Positions 17,324 through 30,800 of a stretch of DNA of 64,000 nt are shown here, in pieces; position 1 is the first letter of the stretch; the number at the start of each line of letters is the position of its first letter. This stretch comes from Polytrichum commune (taxonomy: Eukaryota > Streptophyta > Polytrichopsida > Polytrichales > Polytrichaceae). The position numbers and the translations under genes were made by a program. The stretch spans positions 46,500,001-46,564,000 of the forward strand of contig OX485804.1 in the NCBI GenBank assembly GCA_950295325.1, in the 5' to 3' direction. A model generated the notes under the pieces. The model was not told where the DNA came from. It saw only the letters and a list, made by a program, of their open reading frames with translations, and did not search any database.

Positions 17324-20300
17324 ATGCGTGCGGCCGGCAGCAGCAGCTTATAAGGCTGACTTAGCGAGTCCTAACTACAAACACCTGTTGCGAAGTTGCG
17401 ATCATGGTGCCAAGAGACGGAGCATCGCTGAAGACAACAGACACAACACATGATGCAGCGACAGGAGGCGGAAGAGAACCGATGAGCGAGAGCGAAGGAA
17501 AGAGAAGAGCGGGCAGACAAAGACGAGAAGCCAAACCCCGCCAAAGCCTAGCGAACCAAGCCCTGCCTGGCTTCGTCCTCCTTCCCCCGCCCGCCCGCCC
17601 GCCCGCCCCAACCTTGCGCCCAACTCCGCGCAAGTGCTTCACCCACCCCTTCCACGTCACCACGCCACGTCATCTCAACATTTTCTTTCTTCGAGCCAAA
17701 TTGGACGGGGCCACGTCAAACGACTTGGACATTAATTGGAGCTCTCGAACCCTGCTAATGCCCCCTTCCCACCTGACTTTAGCACGAAGTGGTTATTGTT
17801 ATTATAAATTCGGTATATTTTCAGGGCACTTAAATACGCAATGGTAGTAGCCCCGGATTTGTTTTAGCAGGTTTTAGCTATCCTGGGGCCAGCTGTCATA
17901 TTTATCAAAAATAAATAAATTATAAGAGCAACTCTAATACGCAAACCATGTGGAGAATCAAGGTAGAGTATTATCACCGAAATAGTAGGTTTGACACGAA
18001 AAGTTCCTCCAACCTTGAGTGCAATGTGGACAGGTTAACCTCCAAGTTGGCCTCTGGGTTTAAGGGTACCCCACCTAGTATTAGCTAGAACCAGGTGGGA
18101 AGGGGGCTCTAGGGGGTGAATTTCATTCAGGGATGTCCTCTGAGCCAAACGAAATTGTTGTTGCCTACTTACACAAGTCAATGTGGGCGATTTTGTGTGC
18201 TTCCTCTTCTTTATCAAACACATATATTTGAGTGGTATATGGTGAGGCTCATGCTCATGGATGGATATCAAAAAGACATCTACTACATTAACTCAACATG
18301 GGGGTGGGATGTCGTACAACATGGAACTTTGTGGGATAATGAATGGCACATAGGTTTCGATGCAATTGTTGTTTTGATGTTTGAAAACATCATATTTTGG
18401 AATGTAGCATGTTGAGCAAACAATTTGGGCATGTCCCAAACTTTTAATTAGCGTGCACATGATCGATAGGTTTGGAGGGCATGACTAGCATTTACATAAT
18501 GGATGGAGTGACTTTTGAGATGTTTAGGTAAATATAACAATAAGTAACCTTCAACACATGTATATGACATCTTAAGGTCCGTAATGGAGCTCTTGGATCT
18601 TGAAGGGCTAAATGAACAAGAAGTATGTTGACATAGAATGAATCCTTGGAATGGCAAATCCACTATGCAATTTATAAAGGATACAATAATTGGGTAACAT
18701 TTCATCAAGTTTAAAACTTTGCTCCGACTATAAATTCCTAGCACACACATCTAACACAAAATACCTAAACAACACTCAAGTGTTGAGCTATTATAATTGT
18801 AATTTTCAAGAATTTAAGATAGTAAGGAGCTCACCCTTTTGAGTGTAAGCATGAAAAAGGTGTAAAACAGCATGAATGAGGTGTATGTGATTCTTAGATT
18901 CAAACTTGACCTAATGAGCAATGTTCCTTTATTGAGAATGAGGCCCATCAAAGATTCCCTCCAATGAGGCTTAATGAAAAGAAACAAAAAGAGTGATAAC
19001 TTCGATGTTGCCAATGGTGTGAATTAGGGTGTTGCTTCACTTTCATATTGGGTGCTTTAAAATGTTATGTTGCAATCAACAATCACTTTCTCTATGGAAA
19101 AGTTGAGGTCAAACCCTAGTCAAACTTACAATCTAGAGAACATCCACTACATTAAGCTAATGGTTGTTAATACCAGTTAATGAATCACGTGACTTACAAT
19201 TTGAGCCACACTGTTGAAGGATGTGAATTTGCAATAAGAGTGTGCAAATTAATTATATGACATTAATATTTTATCGAACCTACATGGTGTTACTTTAGTA
19301 TCATGAAAGTATGGTTGTAATTCCCACACCAAACATGACCAATGTAGGCCACAAAACCATTAGAAGGAAAACTCATTGGCTGCCACCAAGGCATTTTGTT
19401 GGTATTTGTTTGAATTCACTAAGGACTGTAGCCTTACTGTGGCACTTCCAACTTCACATATAATTTGACCATTGAATGAAAATTGGAAATTGTTTTATTT
19501 GGTTAGCAATACAACTTATAAAGATTGTCATTTTGAAATTCCAAAGTCGAAGTTGACAGGCTAAGATTATAAGAGTTCAACTGAATTGTTTAAATGATCA
19601 CATAGGTCCTCTTGATTGTGTTGATAATTGAGCCTGTAAACTAATAAGACTACATTTGAAAACTGCCCATGACCTTCTTGTCATGGCAGCTTGGGCAACA
19701 GCAACCTGCTTCTTCAAATTAGTGATTGAGAAACCCACAAATATTCTCTGCAAATCCAAAATTTTATAAATTGTACTTCATCTACAGCAACTACAAACTC
19801 AAGTTGCATGGATAGTTGCGGTGGGTGGCTTACCTTGTAGGACATCTCAATTATGACATTCGACAGTGTGGGTATTCACAATCAGTGTTACCTACTAATT
19901 TCCTATGAAACAATTAGAGTAGGCTACACAATTTTTGTCGCCGATACTATTGACTATATTCAGTTATATGAACTCCAAGTTAACCCTAAGGCTTAACTTA
20001 CAGTGTATTTTCACATGCTAACCATTTCATTATAATAGCTTGTACAATGACTTGAGTCCATGAAAATGAGTTGTAAGTCTTAATACTATTGGGATTTTAC
20101 AAATTTACCTTCAAGGGGTAATGAATCTTAAATTTGTCTCTCTGCCCACATTGAAAATTGCACCAAGAAGCATCCTGTTCGGACTGGGAAATGGAAATTG
20201 GATAAGAGAGGAGATCCATATCCACAGCTATGTACCTGTCCAGTGCATGGAACACACACTAGAACAAGTGAGAACCCTCACAATATGGAGAACAAGTCTC

Positions 20301-20659
20301 CTTCCAAGTGCAGGTTAACATGTATTACGACACCAGAAGCTTTCAGTTGATTTTGATCCTGATCAAAGCATCGTCACCTTGTTTTGATAGAGTACCATCT
20401 TGGCAATTGACATGACATCCATGTTCAATATGCATGACCCTCAACCATAGACGGAACAGTTTTTAAAGTTCCTGTAATAGCAAAGCTGTGCTGCTGCTGA
20501 ATCCCAGTAACAAATAAGCATGCCTCCCAAGAATATGGCTGTCAAGCACTGCCAGCAGCTTTGTAGCATCAAACCCACATGGAAAAGCAGCTCCATGAGC
20601 ATTTTCAACACCCTCTTTAGCTTTATGTTTGGCAGCCATTCACAACATCAAACTTGGAA
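17324..20659. other. Helicase promoter side and NSE1 3' flank; no gene seen
   Basis: The 17.3-17.7 kb part is GC-rich, includes a CCCG-repeat run near 17586-17607, and probably belongs to the helicase promoter. From 17.9 to about 20.3 kb the DNA is AT-rich with no supported gene. The last few hundred bases before 20660 are probably the NSE1 3' UTR. Confidence 0.4.
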
Positions 20660-23600
20660 TTAAAGAACTTCAGATTTTGGATGCCTTCGAGAACGATTGA
20701 CTCTTCGAGCACGTGGCAGAGCAACTTCAACATCCTCCTCAGCAACTTCCTGAGTCATGGCATCATTTCCAGGGTTGTGGTCTTGATCCTCGTACATAGT
20801 TCCAGGAAGTATTGTCCAGGCTGTACCACAACTTGGGCACACTCTAGGAACCTGAAGTCAGGATTCAGGTTTTAGTCATGGAAAACATTTCTCTTGTAAG
20901 ACTGCTCTGATTCAGGTATGATACATTCTTTAAGATTTATATTAGCAAAAACATGCTCATTTAACTCTATTTTACCTGTATTCACTAGCTGCATGGAGAG
21001 CAGGAAGTGATCTTCCCTTTAATGGAACCTCTTATAAGAAGTTGTTTGATGACATAAACTTTATGATGCTCAGCAAGGACCTGCACTGCTTTCTGCAATT
21101 TTTTTGTCCGCCATATTTTATAATGAGGTTCATATATTGAATCTTTGCCTCCAAACCAGCAGTCATTCCTTCTACCCATGTGGAAAAAGTAGTTTTTAGG
21201 CAGGCCTTCTCTGATTCAACCCCAAATGTTCTGCGGTTTAGGCACCTGGTTCACCTATCAATCAGGGGAATATAATCCCCGTTCATTCCAGCTGCTCTCC
21301 ATTATTGACATTAAACATTGGTTGTGATGCAATGAGTCCAGTTGGTTCACTTGTTACTTGATGTTATTAATTTTCTCAAGATACACTAGGAACCTCTTCA
21401 TAGAGGGATATGACCTATAAGCCCAAGTTATCTTCAGCACTATTTTGGTTGTCCTCACTGAGTTACGATGAGGAAAGGAGAAAGTTCTAGCATACCTGAC
21501 GTCTACTAAACTTCCGTGGAATGCAATAGCTGTGCATCCGAGCATTACAATCTTCATTTTCGCAAGGCTGTGCCTGAAGAGTAACATCACACTCCCTTTC
21601 AAATCCAAGACGGACCTAGTTCTAAATTCAAGGGTGATCACATGTCTTGAAATACAATTTTACAGAGGCGCTGCATCTGCCCACACCAGTCTAAGCAAAA
21701 GAGAGGCGACAAAAGAAGACCAGTCCACCGACGATAGACCAAATACAAACCTTTATGGCAGCTTCATTGCAGACTTCACAGAAGGGCACATCAAAGTTTC
21801 TGAACAACCCTTTAAGCTCCAAGAAGGACTTCATGCCTAACGCCACCCGCCCATCTTCTAGCCGGCTTAACCAGTTCTCTGATACTAGAGTTGCTAACGT
21901 TTCCTCCTTGCCAGCCAGAGTAAGTTTCAGGGGGGCTGCTTGACTAGTGCTTGCTTCCCCTTGTGTCGAATTATCACCCTATAAAGGTCCACACCCTCAC
22001 GATCAAAAACTTTATTCGAAGGATTTCATGAGTACATATACGTAGAATTTAGGAGCCAGTCCAAATAACTTAAATTGCTCAGCCAAAGACTAGCCACAAA
22101 TCTCTTGCTCTTCAATCCTCTCTACGTAACATACAAGGAGTGTTCATCATATATCTTTTAGCAGCCTTTCACGCCCTGTGAAATAGAAGGATCCAAGATG
22201 TTACAAAATAGCTCATTTGAGAACTAAATCAGGTTTTCATTTACATGCAATACCACAACAGGTATGACAACGGAGGTTCTAAAATACATATTTCTTAGGA
22301 AACAAGATAGCTCAGCAAAGTTTAACGTAAAGAGGGTCCTCAAAAGATCCCCTGTTGTGGACTCTGTGGTGAAGTACCTGAGTATCAAGACGAAGGTTCA
22401 GTGCTTGCATGCTGGAAATTACTCCCGTTGCTGATGGTTCCATTAAAATTGACTCCATCTGCACGTCCAAGAAGTCGAACTTCAAGTGTAAGATTTTTTT
22501 TTTTTGTATACAAAGATATCACATAGAGTCTATGCGATAAGAAGATCTATCACAAGAATGTTGATGCCTTAACATAGGCATTCACAAGGGAAAGTGATGC
22601 ATTTCACATTCATCTCATCAGCTGAGATTTTGTAAACATCCCTTACCAGAGAACAGCAAGGTTACCATTTCCACTATGCATATTAATCATCCTAGAAGAA
22701 TATGAGGAATTTCATGTTACTGTTGAAAAGGGTAGAATAATGATGAGTCTTTCGTCCTCAATTGTAATCAACTCACAATAGCTTTGAAGAAGGCAAGCTG
22801 CGGATGAGTCAACTGAGTCCCAAGCTTTGATTCCTCACTGGCCAGTTTGTTGATAACACCATAGTAAAGCGTTCCGTCATATTGATTCGTACAGCCCCTG
22901 ATCTCCATTTGCAAGTAGTCCAGCTCCTTGTTGACTGTTGATATGAAATCGAAAAACTTGTCTGCAATGCAGCGGATTGAAAATTACAGGGCAATTCAAA
23001 TACAAACCAGACTTCACATCCCTTTACACATAAAATAAACCATGCTGGCACCACTCCTTCAACCTTGGATGCTCTCAGTCAGCTTCTGGACATTTTTACT
23101 TGACATGAAGGGTGGCTTGAGTCCAAGGCCTTAGCCCGGATCCCATGGGAACTCCAAGGTTAAGCCGCCTAAGGCCAGGCCGGAAGAGTATTCTAATGGA
23201 TGATCTTCCTAGGACTTGATTTCTGCTGCACCCTACCACCTATGGTTAATCCAATCACCCAATCACCCAACCTAGCGGGTTGCCCTTCTGGGAGATAGAG
23301 ATAGGTACGATCCGGCTTCACCGCGCCCAAGGAGACAGTAGTCGTGGGAGCCTCTGATTCTCGTGATGCCTATCCAGGGATCACATATAGATTCAAACCA
23401 ACTTGAGTTAAAAAAAATCCAGAACTCAAGGCCATTCAAGGTGTTTGAAAGGAGACAATAGTCGTTGGACCCTCTAATTCTCGTGATGCCTGTTTCGATA
23501 TTAAATATATATTTAGATCACCTCAAAGATGAAGCAACACCAGAATTCAAGCCGGTGGCAACATGGGAGTCATCTCTTCCTCTTTAGTTGACGTAGTAAG

Positions 23601-24066
23601 TTTTTTCATATTAAAACGTTTAATTCATAAAATACGTTACGAGAAAAATTTACGAAATTCGAAGACAAAGTTTAAATGGGCCAAGGAAAGCAGGGGCGAC
23701 AGAAATAGAGTACTTAATTGAGATGTGTATTTCTCGAATCCGTTTCACAGGAAATCGACATGGAAGATCCTGTTAATCAGACAGTAAGAGACCTAAGAAA
23801 GTGTAGCGCCCCTCAAAGGGAAGCGAAGAGGAGCTTCTTAGGGTGGATTCCACAAGAAGGAGAAATCGAGGTAATGAACGAAGAAGCCCAAGAAGGGTTG
23901 AGACTTCTCCAAATTGCAAAAAAACGATTCAGTTCCAGAATGCCAACCTACCATTAGAACACTCGAAAAGCTCACGGTACATTTTTTTGGAGTCATTGTC
24001 AGGCAAGGGGCCGCGACGCAAGAGCGCCTGCAGAAATGTGTGATGTCGTTCCTCCAATGCTACCAT
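20660..24066 (-). CDS. NSE1: NSE1, RING-like subunit of the SMC5/6 complex
   Basis: In the SMC5/6 genome-stability complex NSE1 pairs with a MAGE protein (NSE3) and gives ubiquitin-ligase activity through a variant RING; it acts in the nucleus in recombinational repair. Six exons join in frame: 24066-23952, 22961-22777, 22458-22378, 21978-21751, 21573-21496 and 20851-20660, giving 292 residues. The N-terminal winged-helix part begins MVALEERHHTFLQALLRRGP, matching the plant RHH-xx-LQAL start, then KFFDFISTVNKEL and NQYDGTLYYGV. The C-terminal C4HC3 finger is complete: C194, C197, C207, C212, H217, C220, C234 and C237. A basic tail with PRARRVNRSRR follows and may help nuclear import. The start has A at -3 and G at +4. 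For exon 5 a second acceptor at 21615 would add 14 residues; the shorter form fits the family better. A 5S-derived segment sits in intron 1. A broken copy lies at 9.25-10.74 kb. Confidence 0.93.
23109..23233 (+). repeat. 5S rRNA-derived segment (Cassandra-like LTR or 5S pseudogene)
   Basis: About 125 bp align along their length to plant 5S rRNA. Shared blocks are CCGGATCCCAT, GAACTCC, GTTAAGC, AGTA near the intermediate element, GGATGA with CCTaGGA at the C box, and the end TGCACCC. Divergence and extra bases near 23171-23190 rule out a working 5S gene. Plant Cassandra TRIM retrotransposons carry 5S sequence in their LTRs, so this may be a solo or damaged LTR; a dispersed 5S pseudogene is the alternative. 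It lies in NSE1 intron 1, antisense to that gene. LTR ends and a target duplication were not found. Confidence 0.68.
23331..23490. repeat. Two-copy direct repeat, 120-bp period
   Basis: The 40-bp block GGAGACAGTAGTCGTGGGAG...TCGTGATGCC at 23331-23370 recurs at 23451-23490 with four differences. It lies in NSE1 intron 1 just downstream of the 5S-like segment and may be part of the same mobile element. Confidence 0.7.
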
Positions 24067-24322
24067 TGTCTCCCAAACGGATGGAAACGAATCGTATTTC
24101 CAAGCCAAGTAACTTTATTAGTCAATGCCGCAACACAGACTCCTCTCAAGGAGTCCGAACAATCGAGAACCCGCGAACAATCGAAGACGACGACAACCTT
24201 CAATTAGCGGCCTACAGAGAGGTCTATGCTCGATTAATAGAAAGATAGATAGAAGCTCCTCCCGCCAAATCAATAGTAAGTAGGTGAGTAGGGTACATAC
24301 GAAGCATCTTCACACTGCTTTC

Positions 24323-24331
24323 AAACCCTAA
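24323..24331 (-). promoter_or_regulatory. Telo-box upstream of NSE1
   Basis: AAACCCTAA lies about 257 bp upstream of the NSE1 ATG. This motif is a known plant promoter element of growth, ribosome and replication genes. Its use here is inferred from position only. Confidence 0.45.
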
Positions 24332-27300
24332 CTTGTTTACACTACGGTCCAAGACCAAAGAAACTCCAAAATAATTGAGTGACCCTATTGGTCAAGAGCA
24401 AAAAATTGAACTCAAAGGAGTCTATGCTATGGTTGGGGTTCAGTGCATGAGAAAATGAACTGGTATTAAAGTGGCATCACTTTTCCGTCAAATCTCACTA
24501 GTCTTCACTCAGGGAAATACTCCTCCTGATTTGAGACACCGCTCTTCAAGCTTGGGTCCAATTTTGAGTCCAAAAATAGGGCCCCATGAAGGGGTTTATG
24601 GACCTCAAGTTTCATGAATCCGAAACCTATTGCAATCCCGCCCTTCAGCTTCCACACTTCATTTTCTTTACATTCTTTTTTATGATATGACGATTATTCC
24701 CTTTTTTAAAATAAAAAATTACACTCACATGACACTTTCAACGACCCCAAGTTGTGCTTGGGAGACAAGCAAGAAGAAAGGACCTATGTAAAGATTGGAT
24801 TGCATGTGTAGACTAGTGAGAATCGTGGATATGCTTTGGTGTCTAGGAATTGGAAATGAGGAGTTGGCATGTGTTGATTGCCTTGCTTGAAAAATGCCTT
24901 CCCGCTACTCCATTTGTGCAGCTTGGTTAGAGAAAAGCAAGCCCATTGTTTGTTGTCTATGTATCCATAAATCCTCCCACGAGTTGTCATATCCATGTAT
25001 GCGGTTTTTTTGGGGAATATTCTTGATTTCAAGTTGCCATGCAAAAAAATATGGTCACCTTTAGGATGAAATCATATAGGATAGAAGGCTAATGATTGCT
25101 TGGCTCATTATGTGTGTTGAAAGTTTGTGGTGGTATGAAATTGGCTCAATTTGTTGACCATTCACTTTCCACATTACAAAGCAGGTACGGTGATGGGTGG
25201 GAGATATCCACCCTTTTTTCAACATAATATCCACTTTTCATCCATAATAAATGTTCATGGACACAAATATGTCAAAGCCGTGGGCTTGCTCACAGATAGT
25301 GTTCTCATCCCAAAGTATTTTCCCTAACATTGATGATAAACTTATTTCACTTCTCATCATCACACCATGTTGGTAACCAACTTAATGACAAGTTAACATA
25401 TTGCTAGTAAGTCGACATCAAACTCATGATTTTTACATTGAAATGCTACCCTTTGTGGTGGTAAGTTGTAAGGACATGTAGATTACAAGGGTTGGCTACC
25501 ACGAGGATGCCTTATGCCACATAGCGGCACATGATGATGCATAGGTGCGAAGCACATATAACTTATCACTAGAGGTAATTAAAAGTTCATAAATGGTACA
25601 TGGAGTATGGATTATCAATTGAAAATAAATTAAACGATGAATTGTAGCAACATAGTTGATACCATCTCATTGAGAACTAAAACTCTTGGGTGGTGCAAAC
25701 CCTACTGTGTGGTGTGTTCACATTAAGATCAAAGTCCAAAAAGCTCAGGGTCCAAAACCCCCCTTTATGAACCTTACTTTCAGGCTCAAAATAGGGCCCT
25801 AGAAAAATAAATAAAGAATTACACATAGGTAGGTGTAACTACACAAAATATATATTGGAGGAGCCGTACAAGGGCTTTTGGACATTTACAGGGTTTCATT
25901 TTAGTAACTTTTTAATTTGGGATGATGTGGTAGAATTTTCTTGGGCAATACAAAAGACATCAACACCTTGGTGGGGATGGTCATCTATATGTCCTCATGA
26001 ATTCATAGCCAATTTGAAGATAGAGAATACTATACATGTGCATGAACGTGTAAACTTTTGAGCAATCATGATAAATATAAAAGTCCTCACAATCGGTGTA
26101 GTACATCACATTATATCCCAATGCACCCATAACATTATTCAGATTCATAAGAATGTTATGTGGGACTGACAATATTCTATGGTACATTCATAACTTGTGA
26201 AATATTGTCAATCCCACAAAACATTATTATGGATCTGAACAATGTTATGCATGTATCACACAATGGGGAGGGTTTTAAATAAAGTGGAGTGTCACCATAA
26301 GTTTTCACAATCGGACAATTCGGAAGAAAATATGAACAAATGGTTATGCACCAGGTAACCCTTGACATGTATGGTTTATATTGAGGGCAGAGGAGGTTAG
26401 GATAATGGTTTTGGGAAGTCATCCTCTTCCACAATCCTCCACAATCCTGGAACGCCAAATGGTTATGAAGCTACAAAGTTTGATGTTAATCATACCAGGA
26501 AACATTTTCTCCATATCTTGATGGTGAAGCTTAACTTCCACTTGCTTCAGAGGATTTACAAAGTCCAGGCATATAAACAACACAAACTCTTCTGATAGCG
26601 GAGCCTTCTTAGTTCTACTTCTAATTGGCTGAGTTTTTTGATTGCCTATACATGGCAAAGAAGGGGCTTGACTACCTCTGTAAATGGATTACTTAGCACA
26701 GAGACACTTCAATATGGTCCTGTCATCATACTAGTCAAGTTTGGTTCGTTTTTCAAGGTATTGAACTCCTACCGATTTAGATTTACACAATAAAACTTGT
26801 GCTATATTAACGAATCTGCAATGAAACATTTGCAAAAACTGGACGAAAAATCAAACCTCCCCTAATTCAGCTATGGTTATCAAAAATGCATGCTTGTTGA
26901 TTTCTTGACTAGATACATAGGTCCTCCCAATTGAGTGTAGAGTAGCTATTAATATTTGGAGACGTGGTTCAATCTCTTTTGATCCTCACCAAAGCACATG
27001 CCAATCAAATCTAGGGGTCCGATAAAAAAATGAGCCACTTAGGACCCATCTACCTTAATCAAAGCTTGGGACTTAGCTGATTCATCAGCAGCTTTCAATA
27101 TTCATAATTTGGCAAGAACAATAAATATTCATGTCTTCATTGTCTGATTGCTAGTGGTGGAATCTCAAACTTTGTAAGATCTAATAGTGAAAGTTAGCAA
27201 CAAACCTAGATTGCCCCAAGCCACAGGAGGCTTATAGATTTGGTCATAAAGGGATAGTGTAAAAAAGAAACATCACAACATCTCATCATGAAAAATGGTA

Positions 27301-27805
27301 ACCAAGTACTGCTATCTTTGCCACAAAGAAATAATTCTTCATTGATGTAGAAAGTTGATAAAAGATGATTTACATACAATTCATTACGGAAGTCAATGGC
27401 CTTCCTGAAACTGCAGTAAGCTTCAGGGGAGCTAATTGACATCAGTTATCCATGAACACAAAGGTCAACAACCAACAAACATTAATGCATAAAACCTTCT
27501 AACTACAAAATAGAAACAAGGGCAGCACTCTAGACACATTGCTTCACCTACACAAATCAAAAATTTATTCCCAAAGTCTTTGAAATTCCTTTGACGCTTT
27601 AACTCACTAACTGTTACCTGCCAGCCGTATGCTGACCTGAGAGCACCTCGTGTCCAGAAACATTTACAGGAGGCACATTATGACTATACAAGAAACTGAT
27701 CATCCAGACCTCACCACTAAACCTCTTCATCACCACATGCTGTAACCACAAGGAGAGCATTAGCGGCACCTCGATATTGCTCATCCAACCATAGGGGTTG
27801 GAAAT
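24332..27805. other. Intergenic between NSE1 and the ANK-CCCH-RRM gene
   Basis: No complete gene could be built. A minus-strand stretch at about 26419-26625 looks exon-like: it follows a CAG acceptor and reads PIRSRTKKAPLSEEF then FVNPLKQVEVKLHHQ, but it matches no family I know and has no partner exons. The last few hundred bases before 27806 are probably the 3' UTR of the next gene. Confidence 0.35.
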
Positions 27806-30800
27806 TTAAGGCTGCAGTTTTTCTCCAAGAAGAGTTCCAAGAAGCTCAGAAAACTCCTCTTCATCATCTGCAGGTGCCGGGGGATCGTGACCATACGAAT
27901 ATGACAGAGGTCCTGGAGTGCTACTAAAGAAGGATTGTGATGGATGGTCAATTTCGTGATTGAGTGAACGCTTAGGTATGCTATCATAAGAGACACCATT
28001 AGAATAAGGTATGGAGCTACCATTCATAGGTAGGTGGTGAGCATTTGAGGAGGCATTAGAGGGGCTGTTGAATGCATGTAAAGGAGAGAAACCTGCTCCT
28101 GAATCTGGGAAGGAAGAGCCCTGTTCTAGGCCTGAATCTAAAGAATGACTATTGCTATGAGGAAATAGAGGCCCAAAGTTGTGAAAATGACTCCCGCTAT
28201 TTTGCAGTGAGAAACTGCCACTATCACTCCCGCTTCGATGAGACAGAGAAGGGGCACTATGATGGGAGACTATGTGATTACCCAACTCAGAGCCCAGAGA
28301 ACCAGTGCTATACGAACTCAACTGAGGCGAACTTGTACGTTCAGAAAATAACATACTAGCATTATAAGGATATTGAGAATTGTCTTGCACAGGTTTTTTG
28401 GGGGAATCAACGGCCAATGGTGGTAAGGACCAGGCCTGCTGTGGAACTGCCAAAGCAGCAGAAAAGTCCTTGGCACGGCCAACAATAGGGCTTGAAGGTG
28501 CGAACGTGGGTGACCGCGGGATGGACCCTGCTGGTAGAGAAGATGAACTCCCCGCAGGATATGTTGGTGAAGTGGGTTTCATAGGTTCATCACCATAGTC
28601 CACCCTAGCCATTGCTCGCTTCACTTCTACTTTCTTTCCTCGGAAAGGTAAATAATGCCGTTTAACAGCCACATCTGCATGCTTAGGTTCCTGGAATACA
28701 ACAAACCCAAAACCACGTGACCGTGCCTTTCCATCTGCATCTATGCCACAGATAACTACTGCATCCACCACTTTCCCAAATTCTTCTTCGAAAAACTGCC
28801 ATAGTTCTTCAGACTGAATAAAGTGTGGCAAGCCTCCAACAAAAACCTTGCGTGCACTCATGAAGTCGTCCCCTTTCTCACTACCTGTACTTGAGCCCAA
28901 AGAATTAGCTGTAGATAGCCGTGTATCAGTTCTCACTGGGAGCCGGATGCTAATGGCTGCCGATGAAAGTGCCCCTCGCAGCTCTATCTGACCGTGGGCA
29001 AATGTACATTTTGCTCCGTGGGGACACTTTCCAGTTTTCTCATGGTGAGTACAGAGCTTAGTCTTGAAGTTTTTAACTGATTGATCACTTCCATCATCAC
29101 TTTGACTTCCTCCAGCTCGCAGGTCTAGCCCATCAATCCTATCTGCTCCTATCAATTCTTCTTCCGAGTGGGCAAAGTGACATTTGTTACCCCACCCACA
29201 ACCCTCACTAGATGCAAAGAAACGGCACATGACAGTTTTATACTGTGGGAGATTTACAGAATCTTTAGTACTGAATCCATCCATATCGCATCCTTGGTTG
29301 AGGTCTCGGCTGTTGATCGCTAGAGTTTGTGCTGACAACCAGTCAAAAGGACTTCCATCCTGCAGTAGTGTGGACAGAGAAACTGAGATTTAAAACAATG
29401 CTATCAATAGAAAACAGATGACTAGATGAATAGATGATTTATGCTTCTTGGTAGACAATGCAAAATGCTCCATACTGAGCAAATACAGTATAGTAAATGT
29501 ATAATTTTGTTACCCTGTAAGCCTCAAAGAATTCTCAGGAGATCAAACCTGCATAGATTGATGGGTCATAAAACCAGCAGCATCTGCGATGGATGGAAAC
29601 TGTGTTTGTGATTGCATAGCCAGAGAATATAAAGGGGAATTTGGGGATGCTGCCTGCAGAAGTATAGGTTTGAAACTATCCCAGGTATGTTCCTTTATAA
29701 CCTTATCATCATGCAGAAGGAGAGCCTTCATTTCCACAGATGGTGCCAGTTGCAAGGGTTTCTGGTTGCGTAAGCTTGCAACATTACGATTAGCTCCATG
29801 TTTCAACAAGAGGAAGGTGCACGCAATATGGTTATTCTTCACCGCATAATGAAGTGGCGTTTCTTTTGTGGCTGCCATGACATTAACCCCACTTGAATCT
29901 TTTTCCAATATATCCAAAAGTGCCTCAAAGTGCCCATGACCAGCAGCTGTGTGTACAGGAGTTGCACCCAGTTTGTTCCCTGTCATAACATTTGCACCTG
30001 CTTTGAGTAAACCCCTTACCACATTGCCATTTACAGTGCGTCTGTTTACAGGAGTGGCCTGCCGCAAAGCCCAGTGAAGAGCAGTGTTCCCGTCAGCATC
30101 TTTTTCGTTAACTGGTGCACCGGCATCTAACAAAAGAGAGACCAAGGCTTCATCATTTGCCTGGGCAGCTCGTAAGAGCGGAGGAAGAAATGGACTCTGT
30201 GGATGTCCTGCTAAACGAGGGGTAAATAGAAGTAAACACTCTAAGAGTTTCCGTGCCGTCTCACAGTTATACTCACCATCATCCCCTGTGGACAGCACAA
30301 TAGATTCAGCTGGAGACCTAGAGACTGATGGTCGCTCAATCTCCCCCCCGCCACTCAGGGTTTTCCTAAGCTTGCTGTCAATAAGATCTTTAGGTGCAGG
30401 TAGTGGTGTCGTGATAGACTTTTTCCGTGACTTTGAAGTAACTTCTTCCCATTCACCGGAGTCTTCCCTAGATTTTAGCCCTGAGAAACTCTCGTCCCAT
30501 TTGCTAAAGTCTTTCAAGTGGTCACTATCTGAAGTCCCACTGTTCCAGTCTTCCAGCCGCTTGAACTTTATGTCATATCCAAGACCCGCATCAAAATCAC
30601 CTGAGGTTTTCCTGTATAAACTGCTGGTTTCACCCTGCCACAAATCGCCAAACTCCTCCTTTACATAAGATTTACACTTGGCACCTGGCTTATTGAAGAT
30701 GCACGAGCTTGAGTGTGCTAACGCCATTCCTAAAACCAAATCCACAAGGGTTCCCCCTGGAGAGTCATCACATCCATCTACCTTTTTACCAATGGTGTTT

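Noticed and set aside
21573-21615. Alternative, longer NSE1 exon 5 using the acceptor at 21615
   Set aside because: It adds 14 residues between zinc ligands that plant NSE1 proteins lack; the acceptor at 21573 fits the family spacing.
23718-24248. Overlapping plus-strand open frames, up to 97 codons
   Set aside because: The opposite strand of 23952-24066 is NSE1 exon 1, with a family-matching RHH start and correct splice phase, so the plus frames are shadows or chance.
24450-24480. GGTATTAAAGTGGC, like a tRNA-Met primer-binding site
   Set aside because: Several mismatches and no LTR pair around it.
26419-26658. Exon-like minus-strand stretch
   Set aside because: Acceptor and open frame are present, but no family match and no partner exons could be found.
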